64,000 nt of DNA from Agelaius tricolor (Eukaryota; Chordata; Aves; Passeriformes; Icteridae): the NCBI GenBank assembly GCA_023055355.1, contig JALJCS010000002.1, positions 80,247,001 to 80,311,000 of the forward strand. Direction: 5' to 3'. Within the stretch, counting starts at the first letter, position 1; the number at the start of each line of letters is the position of its first letter. A program made the translations under genes and the position numbers. The notes beneath the pieces were generated by a model. That model was given only the letters and a program-made list of their open reading frames with translations. It was not told where the DNA came from and did no database searches. Of this stretch, positions 36,693-48,440 are shown piece after piece.

Positions 36693-38077
36693 GGATAGGA
36701 CAAATACTAGAGCTGTTTACTCACAAGGAGGAACACCATTTCTACTCGGTCATGACCTCATTCTGGTATAGCTTTTAGGCTAGTTAAGGTCATTCTTAAG
36801 GTGCTCTGCTGCTAGTGGAAGAGGTCAGAAACTAATGTGAACATGACAAATATTTCATATTTTCTCAAGGGTATGTTATCTGTCACCCAGTCCCTGTCAG
36901 AAGATGGGTCCTTTTGCCATGACAGTAGTTTTCCAATAGCAACAAGATTTTTGGAGATTTCACTTTGGAGGCGTATTTGGAAACACTCTCCTTCCCATTA
37001 CTCTAGGGCTCCCATCTTTGGACTCTTATGGTCTTCAGGAAAGAGGTCCCAATGCAGGGATGGATGATGAGGAAACTTGGCCTCAGGTGTTCTAAACAAA
37101 ATCCTTAGTCACTTTAGGGATGTCTGAAAAGGATGTTTGGTGAGTTACATTTTGTGCTGACTCAGCAGACCACGATTTTAGATGTCTGGTGGGTTCTCTA
37201 AATGTCAGAACTTTCCCAGCAAAAGCCCTGGCATTGACATAACTCTAGACAGAAAAGTGCTTTTGGGTTTTGACAGTCCTAGATATCATATAGGTTTCTC
37301 AGAAATAGTTCTGTCAGCCAGTTCTCTTACTCTGCTGGGTTTGTCTGCTGACAGAGGCACAGGGCACTGTAAGAGTAGTGAAAGAAACTTATTAGGGTAG
37401 GAAAGAAACTGATCTTCTTGTGATTCTAACTCCAACTTGTGCCTCACTTCTCCACTTCTGTCGTGAATACGGAAATGCTCTAACACTACCTGTGTTGAGA
37501 GCAACATCTGGTAACAATAGGCATTGCTGTGCTTGGTGGTAGGGGTCGTATACACAGACAGACAGGTAATTGATGTCAAATAAGAAAGAGTACATTCCTA
37601 AAAGAGAGCAATTTCTGTTTCAGCTGCTTTTAATGGAAGACAATCATAGAGGAGGATTTCCTAACCATGAGAAGTTCATTTTCATTTTCTGTGCTTATCA
37701 GTCATGATATATTAGCTGTGAAGTTTTGTGTAACTGCTTCAGCGCTGCACAGCTGCACATGAAGTTATTTGCTGATTTTCCACAGTTTTCATTTGTTCAA
37801 CAAACACACAGATTAGGTGATCATGAATATCTTTATATATTGAATCAACTTACCAGCCTTCAATTCTCTTTCTCTGAACAAGAAGCAAGTACTTGAATCC
37901 CACTTATTCTGTAGTAAAATAAGTTAAAAAAAGTAATAAGAAGTTATTTTTTTTTAAAGGTAAGTATGATTTTGGAAAATCTTGTCAGCATCTGAAGGTC
38001 TTTGTGTGATGCTGCACTTAAGTGTGATGCTTGATGTTCTCTGGCAAAATAGGAACTTTGGTTGAGTTCTTATCTTT

Positions 38078-38592
38078 TGTGATTGCACTGGGTGTAGTTA
38101 GGATAGAATTAATTTTCTTCATAGCAGCCTGTGTAGTATTGTGTTTTAGATTTGTGATCAAAACTGTGTTGATGATAACACAGAAATGTTTTATCTACTG
38201 CTGAACAGTGCCTGCACAGAATCAAGGTTTTCATGAGCCAATGGGCTGGGGGTGAACAACAGATTGGGATGGGGCACAGCTGCAACTGCTGACCCAGGTA
38301 GACCTTAGAGACACTCCCTATTATACAAGGTCATGTTCAGCAATAAAACGGAGGGATTTTTTCCAAAGAAACTGTTGCTCTAAGACTCTTCAGGCCTTGT
38401 TCTAATGATGGGAGGTAGAGAGTAATTGTCTTTGCATCACTTTTTGGGTTTTTTCATTTTTTCTTCACTTCTTAAAGTGTCTTTATCTCAAACTGCAAGT
38501 TTTTCTCACTTCTGCCCTAATTCTCTCCCCCATCCTGCAGGGAAGAAGTCAATAGCTGCTGGGGGCTTGGCTGCAGTAAGCTCACTACCATG
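38078..38592 (+). mobile_element. Solo-type ERV LTR, internally shortened
   Basis: The element begins TGTGATTGCACTGGGTGTAG and continues through GATAGAATTAATTTTCTTC. Next comes GCTGAACAGTGCCTGCACAG and then GGGCTGGGGGTGAACAA. It closes with GTGTCTTTATCTCAAACTG and TCTCTCCCCCATCC. I recognise this order as a widespread avian retroviral LTR. The terminal TG is visible, and the 3' terminus lies near the CA at 38589. The middle, from about 38300 to 38430, is shorter than I expect, so part of U3/R appears deleted. An ATAAAA motif near 38343 may be the TATA-like or polyadenylation element. No internal retroviral sequence adjoins, which implies a solo LTR left by recombination. I see no target-site duplication. 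Confidence 0.85.
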
Positions 38593-40971
38593 ATCCAAAA
38601 TAAATGTCAAAAATATTCAATACCATATTTCTTACATTTCAGCTGTGATGTGAATATTATTTTGATAGTCCCAAACAATGCAAAAATATGTCATCTGAAT
38701 TACCAAGTGTTTGGTGTAATGTTTCCTGTCTGGCCTACAAGTCTTTATTCTTTTTCATGGCAGGAACCCCACAGGGCAAATGCATGGAACCCCTGGCACA
38801 GTGACCTCCTCTTTGATACTGTTTTCCACAAGTGTTATGGCATTGGTGGTATCCTCTTGCAGAGGGGTTTCAAGGTGGTTACTCAGTTTTGTCCTGCTGA
38901 AGGAATATTTGCCAATTGCCATATCACATAGATAGCCACTTAAAGAAGTAAAGAGCACAGAAAAACCCCATCTTTTCTGTCTTTCCCTCTGTTCTTTCAC
39001 TATGTTTGGGGACTTTTGCCTACATGATCAAAGCTGCATTGCCAGTGAAAGGAGTCTTTGCATGTGTAAATCTGTGTGGGAAGGGAACTGAGCAGGAGTA
39101 AATGGCCCCAGTTATTACAGTCCTAATTTATTTCATTCTATATAGAACACATGGAATCCAGTGATCAAGTCTCTGTGGATGCAATATTTACTGTCGATAA
39201 CTTCTATATACTTAACCTTCTTGAACACAAATAAACATGAAACACCATTGATTTTACTTCACACAGTGAAGAAAAACAGTCACTTAGATTAATTTCATAA
39301 CTAGATGTATTTCTATGGCCATTCTTCTGCAAGAAGCAACAACCCAGCAATCTCTTCCAGTCCTAATCTCCAGGAACACAATGTGATGCAAATACTATTC
39401 TTTGTATCCATGCCAATGACAATTTTTCTTTCTTACACTTTGCTCTTCTTTTAGCCAGAATTCTACTCTTGCTGACTAGTTGAGAATTATTTGGCTTTCT
39501 TAAATAATTTTTCTCCAAAGGACTCCATCCCTTCTACCAATGGTTCATTGTTCTACCTCCTGAATGATAGAGGCAACATGTGGATTAAAGAAATAGTATA
39601 TCAAATTATGTGACAGAGAAAGGGATATTCTGGCTTAAAACTGAATTTTGTCTCCCTTGCTTTGGTCTGTGTTCCACCTCCAACCATAACTCATTGCCTC
39701 TAACCTCTGCTGCACACAGGGTGTTCCAGACGGTAACGGGGTAATGAGATACTCACAGTTCTCAAAGTGCAACTCTAGGAAGCAAAATGGTCCCAGTGCT
39801 CTAATGAAGGTAGGGCATGAAGCCAGTCTGGTAGAGAATTCATTTTGTTTTCCAAATTATGCCTCACCGCTAGTACTTCTGAAAATATCAGAAAGTGGAC
39901 TGAAATCTCCAAAAAGATTAATTGTTTCACTAAAACTTCATATGAAGCCAACAATCCATTGGCACTTGTAAAAGAACAACAATCAGAAAAGCACTGAATT
40001 CACCAGACATACACTTTTCTACTGAGGTGTGAATGAATGACTATGACAGGGTCTCCTGAAGTTTCTAACTGAAAAGTAGACTGCTCTCTGTTTAATTCCC
40101 AAATCATGTATGAGTGCTTAGACAAAGTTGGTTGGTGCATCACTGACCATGTCTGCCAACATACTTTAGTTGTGACCTGTAAAATACAGTGCATTTAATA
40201 TTTATTTAGTCACTGGCTTTGGTCTCCTCTGAATTATAAAACTACATCTTGGATAAAATGCTGTGAGATTGTACTGTGAATTTAGTCCATTAATTCACAC
40301 CAATATTTGTTTTTTATCAGTATTAGATCAGTCCTGGCAGTTTTCCGTACAAATGTAATTCCTGTGACAGAGTAGCTGTTTTTATTTCCACTGAAAACAA
40401 CACCGAAAATTTTCAGTAATAGATGGGCAAGAACCAAAATGCAAGTTCCAACCAGTTCTGTACACCTTTTTGCTGTACAGCAAATATGAAAGAATATTTT
40501 CTTTATTTTAGTTTAACAGTCAAATTTAAAGTTACCCACAAAAGTGATAAATTGTTTCTGCAGCACTCCTTTTGAGGTTTATTTAAGAAGATTTAAAGAT
40601 TATTTCTTCTAGAGTATTTTTAGAAGATCTTGTGCACTCTACTTTTTCTAAAACTTTATGGATAAGTGAAAGATTCCATGCTGTGAATCTAATTATATGT
40701 GAGGAAAAAGTATATATTTAATTGTGGCTTAAATAACAGACTTTTCCATTTGTTTCACATAGAAAAAGAAGCTTACTTTGGGAATGATTTGATGTTGTGT
40801 TTCTTCAATTAAAAACAGAAGTAGTCTATAATTACACCTTAGATCCTTAATATTCTTCTAGAAAATCATTACAAAGCAAACAAACAAACTTTTAAGATCT
40901 GAATGCTCACACTTCCACTGCCTATGGAGGCTTTTGAATCAGGCAAAAAAAAAAAAATAGACATGTTTCTC
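38593..40971. other. Noncoding DNA, no gene seen
   Basis: The 113-codon plus frame at 38590-38931 begins at the very end of the LTR and has no known similarity. The remaining frames are short. A poly-A run at 40945-40957 sits just outside the CR1 copy. I see no other element. Confidence 0.65.
40945..40957. repeat. Poly-A tract (13 bases)
   Basis: This is an uninterrupted A run 14 bases outside the 3' end of the minus-strand CR1 fragment. CR1 elements do not end in poly-A, so the run is probably independent. Confidence 0.85.
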
Positions 40972-41232
40972 ACATAGAGTCATAAAATGGCTTGGGTTGG
41001 AAGGGACCTCAAAGATCATGATTATGGACTCCTTTCACTACACCAGGTTGCTCAGAGCTCCATTCAGCCTGGCCTGAACACTTCCAGGGATGGGGCATTC
41101 ACAGCTTCTCTGGGCAATCTGTTCTTCACCATCCTCACAGTAAAGAATCTTTGCCTAATATCTAATCTGAACCTCCTCTCCTTCAGTTTAAAATTACTCC
41201 CTTTTGTCCTGTCACTATTAAAAGCATAAGGT
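40972..41232 (-). mobile_element. CR1 LINE fragment, 3' end, minus strand
   Basis: Read on the minus strand, this is the 3' end of an avian CR1. Its 3' terminus lies at about 40972, where the sequence reads as a decayed ATTCTATG-type octamer (ATAGAGTCATAAAATGG on the plus strand). Next comes the complement of a CCCTTCCAACC motif, then AGGTTGCTCAGAGC and GGCCTGAACACTTCCAGGGA. The ORF2 tail follows, up to a GTCCTGTCACTA-like stretch near 41205. It is 5'-truncated with only about 260 bases left, and it differs in sequence from the copy at 23.5 kb, so the two represent different CR1 subfamilies or ages. Confidence 0.92.
41064..41175 (-). pseudogene. CR1 ORF2 C-terminal remnant
   Basis: The minus-strand frame encodes FRLDIRQRFFTVRM followed by NRLPREAVNAPSLEVF, which is the conserved C-terminal tail of CR1 ORF2. 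A small in-frame loss has removed the usual tryptophan-containing segment before NRLPRE. The catalytic endonuclease and polymerase domains are absent, so no function remains. Confidence 0.85.
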
Positions 41233-41865
41233 TTCACAGGTCCAAGCAAAGTGTTCAGCCCTTTGGATCTGTGTAGGGACCAGATAATTTGTTGTGTAGG
41301 TGAGGAATGGGAGATGTTGATCCTCAGGGCCCAGGGAGGCCCTGTTCAATAGGTGTCATAGCTCTAAGACCTAAATCTCATAGATCACAGATCCAAATGC
41401 CAGACATAACAGTGGCATTTAGGAGTGCTGAGTGGGCAGTTTTCATTGCTGTCCAAGTACCAGGGTAAACCCTACATTTCCCAAGGGTAAAGCTAAATTT
41501 CTTTAGCAATCTGAGACTTCTCCTTTGCCTGTGCCATGGCACGTTCTCGCCTTCAGAAGAGAAGCCGTACCATCTGCTTGGCCACAGAGCTAGCATATCC
41601 TCCAAGTGATGAAGGTTTTGTCCCCAGTTTTACAACAAAACCATCTTATATTTTCAGTTAGTTTTTTTTTGGTGGCAGCAGAGGTGCACAGCAAACTGCT
41701 CATGCAGCCTACTGGCTTGCTTCCACTGTGCCAGGGGATGGCTTCAGTGGCACCATCTTCTGTCACTGGCAGTTGCTCACACATTCCCTGTGGTCATTGC
41801 TATGAGTAGCAGGGAAGGCCTGCTAGATGCAGACAGGGTGCTAGATAGTTTGCATTACAACCCAA

Positions 41866-41881
41866 AATTCTCTAGAGAATT
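41866..41881. repeat. 16-bp perfect palindrome
   Basis: AATTCTCT at 41866-41873 is directly followed by AGAGAATT at 41874-41881, a perfect zero-loop palindrome in noncoding DNA. Confidence 0.9.
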
Positions 41882-44856
41882 GAATTTTAAGCCTAGATTG
41901 CCCTAGGCATATCCAGTGAGAATCAAAATCCAAGATGATACTCCAGTCGCAAAGTGGATAGGAAGATTATATGTATAAAAGAGTGGAAGCACATACATTT
42001 CCCTTCTTCCCAGAATATAAATGCCAAAATGGAATCAAAGGTTTTCACCACAAATTGAGTTTCTGTTCTTTGTTGAGGTCAGAATTGTAAAACATCTTAA
42101 AAATGCTGTCTGGAGTTTTGGTTTTTTCTTTCTCAGAGGAAGGTATGTTTTTTTTTTATAAAAGTCTTTTAATTAGAGATCAGATCTTATCGTGAATTCT
42201 GTGACCTTATGAAAGACTATTTTAACAATGGAAAATGTGTTAAGATTCAGATTAAATTCTCATATAATAAATATATCTTTGGTATTGTCTGATGCTGAAA
42301 ATAAAAGATTTGTGTTATTTCCATGGCTGAGTATGTTGTACTAGCTGATTTGCACAAAATATCAGCAGCAATTAATAGACCAATGATGAATAACACTGAG
42401 CTGGACCTCGAAAAACTCCTTCACATCTTCCTGAAGACTGCAGGTAAACCATTTTAATATCCTTTTGCCTCAGTTTTCCTGTTTGTAAAATAAAGTTTGT
42501 TGTATTCCATTCCTTGGTAAAGCCATTTGATATCTACCAGTCAAAAAAGTATGTATTACTAAGAGAATGGAAAACATTAATTTTTCAAGGTATTTTTTTG
42601 GCATTTGTTTTGGTATTATTCTAGTTCTATAAGACATGCATGGAAAAAAACCCCAAAGCACTGAACAATTAAAATTTTCTTTTTTCAAAGCCCCATCTTA
42701 CCCTCAAATAGAATGTTATCAATTAATTAAGAGGAATCTGAAATTCATGCTTTATGGTCCTTTTTATGAATATAAAAAATACACAATGAAAAATATGTCC
42801 AGAGCGTCTCATAGTTTTATAATTTTCAGAGTAACTTAGTATTTATTAACTGTTTCAAATAATTAAATTATTATCATTATTTCCACAGCAGAGAAAATGT
42901 GGAAAAATCATTTTGCAGAGCCTTGTCTAGATTGGCTAGTGTTCAAATGAAAGCAATTTGCTGTCTGAATGTTTCTGACACTAGACCTAAATACATTTGT
43001 AGCTTTTCTGTAAGAAATGAGAGGTCAGGCGTCCACTTTGATTGTAACATTTAGTGGAATGACATTTTCATGGTAAATTTGGGTACTCAGAAAAAAAATC
43101 TCATAAAAGAGATTACTCACTTGCTATTTAAGCTGTTAAGAAGGTTTCTTTTCACCTATGAGTATGAGCTGCCCACCAATTTTTTTTCTCTGAGCTTAGC
43201 AAAAGCAGGTTCATTTATCACTTTGACTCTTTTGGCTTTTGAGTCAGCAGAGTTTGAACACCTCTTATATCTTTTTCCCCTTCCTATTTTTGAAAGACAG
43301 CCACAAATGCTATACTGAACACAAATAAAGACAGTCTTTCTCCTGAAGAGCATTACAAGTAAACACTTGGAAGGCTAGACATTCTAGGAAATCCAGATGT
43401 TTGGAAGGACTTGAGTGTAGAAAGGTTACTGTGTTGGCTGAAGCTAAGCATGAATGTTTTTACCAAAATATGCCACTAAATTTAGCCTGGGAGGCTCAAG
43501 AATTTTCCCTTTTTTATTCAGACATTTCTACTGTTACGTTTTAGGGACCCATTTGGACCATAACTTGGGGCACATGAACAGCTCTGGATAATTCCAACTT
43601 CACTTCTCCTCTGAATGTGCTTCAAAGACCTGGAATATCTGCGTTTCTTACTTCTAATTAGGTCTGGAACACTCCTTGTAATGTCAGAATATGGTTTACA
43701 TCCATTTATTTTTTAGTGGCTTCCCAAACAAAATCAGGTTAGTGGCAATTGAGTTGAGAATCCCTTTGGGTTAGTCTGCAGTCAAGTCATCTTCAGACAG
43801 TCCTGCAAGCAGCGGATGAGTGTAGCTACTACAATCCAGAAAATTCCTGTATTCCCAAGTCCATCAGTCTGTACCACTACTTGGTTGCTCTTAAAATGAA
43901 ATAGCTCTCAGTGGTTCCTATGTTTTCAGGATCCCCTTCATTCCTTTTACTCATCAAGAGCAGACTTACAATGCAGGATTTGGGCTCTGCTCTGCGTTCA
44001 GACCAACCTCATGTCTTGATGTGAATCTCCTGAAGTTCATTTGCAATTCTGCTGCATTTGTGCCATGGCAGGGAGGTGCTGGAGTGCAATTCACTCTTCC
44101 TCACTGTAACCTCATATTGGTGCACTCCCAGTTTAACTCTGCTAGGATGTGGTCTGGGAAGTGAGGTGCCCCCTACAATGTATATTCTTGGGAGATGTAA
44201 AGGGAGTAATATTCATTTGCACTTCAGCAAATGCAGCAAAAAAAGGAATATGCCCCTCTGACTTTTTGGAGTATCTCTGCATTACTATTGATAGGTGAGA
44301 TTAAAACTTGAATCCCTGATTTTTTAAAATTTAATTTAAAAAAAATTAAGATCAATTAAGATCAACAGACTAAGAGAAGAAGTACTTTTTAATTATGAAA
44401 AATCTGCCCATAATAAAGGATGAACTAATGGTTTATAACTTCTAAAGCACATTTTAAGGTTGGGTTATGAAGTGAAAAACCTTTACATACAGAGGTCTCA
44501 GAGGAGCTGCCATTTATTAATGTTTTAAACAGATGCTTCACTAAGCAACATATTTAATTAAATCCACAACTGTTGTGCTTGAACAAGACAGATTTTTACT
44601 AGAGCAAGCATAAAGATTAATTCACAGCAACAATTAACTAGACTTGTTTGTACAGTGCGTTTTATCAAACAGGTAGAGTAGCTTTACAAAGACATTATTT
44701 GAAGTGTTGATCATCATTAAAATATCTGAAAACTGAAGATCATAGTGTACATGCAGTCACTGAAAAGAAAATGTAGGTAGCTATTCTTTCCACAAGGTCT
44801 GATGCCATTTCCAGTGAACTTAATAAGAGCTAGACTGAGCTTTTGTATGTGTTGGT

Positions 44857-44937
44857 GATATATATATATATGCATTTTTATATATATATCTATATATATA
44901 TATATACATACATATCTATATCTATATATATGTATGT
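44857..44937. repeat. Compound (TA)n microsatellite
   Basis: TA runs of five to nine units are interrupted by GCATTTT, TATATC and ACATACATATCTATATC-type blocks, ending in TATGTATG. The tract is nearly all A and T and self-complementary, so it can extrude as a cruciform and is prone to length change. A 109-codon minus frame that crosses it encodes mostly I and Y and is not a gene. Confidence 0.93.
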
Positions 44938-45998
44938 AATACTGTGCATGAATAAATAATTTGTATGTATAAACAATGTTTTGTGAAGACCATAAACAAA
45001 TGTATGGCACACCTGCTTGTATTATAAGCAAGTAAATAGGAACCACTTACTCATGGCTTCGATATTCAACCTAAAGCCACAAACTCTGATTTCACCAAAT
45101 ATCATTCAGGTATAGGAAGGACTAGAGGACACAATGACACCTTCACTTTCCTCAGTTCTCTGCCAAGGAACTTCATCAGGTTCAGAGAATTGCTCTTTTA
45201 TTAACACAGGAATTTTATTGCTGTTGTATCTGGGCTAGGCTTATGACCTCAGTGGAGTTCCTCTAGTGTAAAGAGTAGCTGAATAATGTTAAGATCTCTG
45301 TGTGGAAAGATTCCTCTAACAATATCATGTAAGACTGCACACTTTCTTATATTCCTTTCTCTTTTCAGTAGAGTGCCTTTGAAGAACTAACTTCTTTCTT
45401 CTGAAAAGCAGCGAAGTCTTTAACTTGTCCCACAATGATGGAAATTTAAGGACTCTTTCTGAGCGGATTCTATGCTGAGCTTCATCTGCTGCAATGCTGA
45501 GACGTGCAGAACTCCACAAAACACATGAACTGTCAGAGGCATCTCAGAGCTTCCTTACTGCAGGAAAGGTTAGAAACAGTTGAAGGAATTATTCTTCTAT
45601 GTACCCCTCATTCCTTAGTGTTTATGCATTTGTGGAGTAAAGCATGCTGCAATGCACATTTGTGTTTTTGAGGAAAGATAACTGTCAGTTATTTATTGTC
45701 AACAAGTGCTGTCAACATTTATATAAACTAGAACTGTCTAGTCTATAAGGACACTAAATAAAGGCTGTGGAGATTCCTTCCCTGCTCTGGCATAGACTCT
45801 GTATTTCAGTTGAGAAAAACAATAGCTTAAGCTTTCCTGATTTTCCCAGGGCCTTCTAACTCCTCTTTGCCTCTAAATAATTCAACCTGTAAAAATTTGG
45901 TAAAAGAATTTTTTTATATGCCATGCAAAGGCATTTTTTTTTCTAAATGATAAGTAAATAGCACTGTGAAGTGATCTATTTATATCTAAAATTACCAC

Positions 45999-46021
45999 GG
46001 TGCTATTTCATTAATAGCACC
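45999..46021. repeat. Perfect 9-bp hairpin, 5-nt loop
   Basis: GGTGCTATT at 45999-46007 and AATAGCACC at 46013-46021 are exact reverse complements around TCATT-like spacer bases. This is shorter than the other hairpins and is the one most likely to be chance. Confidence 0.75.
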
Positions 46022-46984
46022 ATTTGCTTTACTTAATTTATTCAATATTCAGAGACCAGCCAAAGCTGGTCACATTTTTGCTACCATGGTAGGACTTAAT
46101 GATGATCAACTACTGTATTTCTGATAAAAGGGATTTGTTTCAAAGCACTTTTTGCTACACAGCCTCATAACTCTACACATAGAACAAAAAAATCCTATTG
46201 TTAGTTAATTTACATATTTATTTTTCTAAGCACCAAAGAAAACCAGCTTTTCTCCATTCCAGAGCAATGCCCTATCAGATTTTGCCACAGAATAATTGCA
46301 TTGTCTGGTAAAATGACTGAGTTGTTGCCCATGACAAAAATCTTTGTTCTTTTGGGAACTTGTGGAGAAATTTTGCCCTGGGTGAAATTCTCAGTTTTGC
46401 TTAATCATTTGTTGCTGTTGATATTATCTGGTTTTATAAGAAAAATTCAGAATGTGACTGGTAGCAGTTTCACACTCTCCGCAGCTCAATAAACTTTTGA
46501 AACATGGAATATTTTGATAGCTTGAGATCCAAACAATAAATAAACTAAGATGCATAATTTGGTATTTTCTCAAACTGTTTACAAAGGTCTAGAGAAAGAA
46601 CAGGACATTCTTCTATTTTGTGGTTTTGACACTTTCCCTTTTGATTGTTAGGCTAAAAGAAAGAAATAGCATATGCTCCAGAAGAGAGTTAACATGAGGT
46701 ACCTTTGAACACACAGAAACAGGGGATCCAGTTCTACTTTCATCCTTCTCTCCTCTGTTTGTCTTTTCTGTGAAATAATATTACAGTTAAAAAAGAAAAT
46801 GATGAAAAGGTGTGAAGACTGCCAAAAGAGTTGCTATGGTTTTAAAAGCAGTTGTAGCCACCAAAGCCAGAAACCAAATCTACACAGGAACAACATTAGG
46901 AAGTCTAAGGAATCATCAATAACAGTATATGGGATGTATGTCAGTACTCTGACTCATTGAAAATACAGGGTGCAGTCATAGTCT

Positions 46985-47042
46985 CCTTCAGATCTGATGG
47001 CAAAAATCCCATTTACTTTAATAGCAGAGGATTGGAACTTCT
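46985..47042. repeat. Possible ancient amniote repeat remnant
   Basis: GGCAAAAATCCCATTTACTT followed by TAATAGCAGAGGATTGGAAC aligns by eye to an old amniote repeat motif of the form AACTCCCATTGACTTCAATGG...GCAGGATTGG that I recall from reptile and bird genomes. The similarity covers about 40 bases, and I cannot name the family. Confidence 0.4.
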
Positions 47043-48184
47043 ATTTGACACATGATTGTCATAATTATTTTAGTTGGCTGAAGTTTTTTTTCTTATATCC
47101 CATAATTTGGATGTAAAATGACTTTTCAACAATAGATATAGTATAGCATAGCAGCAGTGTTCTTGTTAATGGTGGGAGATGTCAAAGAATTCACAGTCTA
47201 CAGGTAATTACTCTTTTCTACCTGCAAATATTACATGTAATTTTGTGAAACAACAGTCTTTTCAAGCTATGAGGTATTTCACAGAAACTCGCTGGATGCC
47301 TATGCAGAGAACTGAAAGGTCATAGGCATTTTAGTGCAGTCTCTATGTTATTTGTAACTTCAAGAGACCTGTTACTCCTATATTAAAGATATTCCAAATG
47401 TTATCCAATAAATTGTATTTCACTGTGCTAGCTTAGAGACAAAGTGTACAGGACAGCAAGAAAAACAAAAGGTGTATGAAAGAGCAGCTCAGAAACAGAA
47501 AAATATCACAGGCAGAAAAGGTCAAAATTGCAACTGGGCTTTCAAATGGGGTTTACTAAAATTGGATTAACAATATAGAATTCTTCCAGACACTGAAAAT
47601 ATTATTATAAAAAGTAATAATTTACTGAGACACTAAAGAAGCTGTTCCTTTTTTGAACCTGCTGACTCTAGAACTAGTTGCCATAGAGGTTATTATTATT
47701 CCTATTAAAATTTTTGTCAGTGCTATTTATTAATTACACTACTCTTCTATATTGTCTGTAAACAAAATCTGTATTTCCATTTTTTTTTATCAATTATCAT
47801 GCTGTCTACTTCTGGGAATTGGTTTCTTTTAAAGAAATTTACATTTCATAGAACAATATCAATACTGCCTGCAAGTATGATCAGTCACAGGCTCTTCCTA
47901 CATTAAATCCAAATAGAAAGCTTTGATAGGCATAGCTATTTGGAATAAAACTGTGTTCCAATGCCAAGTACTTGCTGACCTGATAATTAAAGGGTCAATT
48001 GAATTTATTGGATTTCATTTTTTACCAGGAAAGCAATTTTGATAATTTTAGGTTTAGTTTTAAAAATTGTGAATAACTGCTCCATTTATATATATACATC
48101 GAAGGATCATATTTTTAGAAATACAGAGATAATTCAAAACATTTGGGCTCTGAAGAGTGTCTCTGTACACAACCTTTTCCAAAC

Positions 48185-48440
48185 AGGTTCCATCAGTGCC
48201 ACGGTGTTCCTGCTGCACTTTCCTGCCCAGCACAGCTGGCTGAGGTGAGTAACTGAGGTGGCTGGCACGGCAGGGCTGCTGCCGTCCCTCCGGCAGCTGG
48301 GGTGACCGGGGATCCTCAAAGAGAGAAGGGATCTGCTAACTCGGCCCAAGCAAGAAGGGATTTCAAGTGCCTGCAAGACCTGCAGGACCTGGATGCCCTG
48401 AGTCACTGGGGTGACTCAAAGGCTGACTTACCTTGGGTAA
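48185..48440. other. GC-rich block with possible splice-like signals
   Basis: This block contains several CpGs (CCACGG, GGCACGG, CTGCCGTCCCTCCGGC, GACCGGGG) in otherwise AT-rich DNA. A pyrimidine-rich CCTTTTCCAAACAG precedes 48187, and GAG/GTGAGT follows at 48244/48245. These would bound a 58-base exon that is open in one frame. The encoded peptide is not recognisable and 58 is not a multiple of three, so an exon is possible but unproven. A small regulatory CpG-rich element is equally possible. Confidence 0.3.

Larger units (their letters stand above)
32179..38077. other. Noncoding DNA between the two LTRs
   Basis: I see no gene and no retroviral gag, pol or env similarity, so the two LTRs do not bound one provirus. 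The stretch has a T14 run at 35587-35600, a hairpin at 34121-34148, a G-tract run at 36242-36264 and a 22-bp perfect palindrome at 36671-36692. The 35.9-36.5 kb segment is somewhat GC-richer, with overlapping frames on both strands that I read as chance. Confidence 0.65.
41235..46980. other. AT-rich noncoding DNA, no gene seen
   Basis: No gene is recognised. The frames near 41.4-41.8 kb overlap on opposite strands. The 44.5-44.7 kb part is AT-rich but complex, with several TAATTA or TTTAATTAAA-type motifs, and is noted as a candidate regulatory element. A 16-bp palindrome (41866), a TA microsatellite (44857) and a 9-bp hairpin (45999) are listed separately. Confidence 0.65.

Noticed and set aside
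32179..38077. Interior of a provirus between two LTRs
   Set aside because: The two LTRs belong to different families, and no retroviral protein similarity was seen between them.
44717..45046. 109-codon minus-strand frame
   Set aside because: Its middle third is the translated TA microsatellite, giving repeated I and Y.
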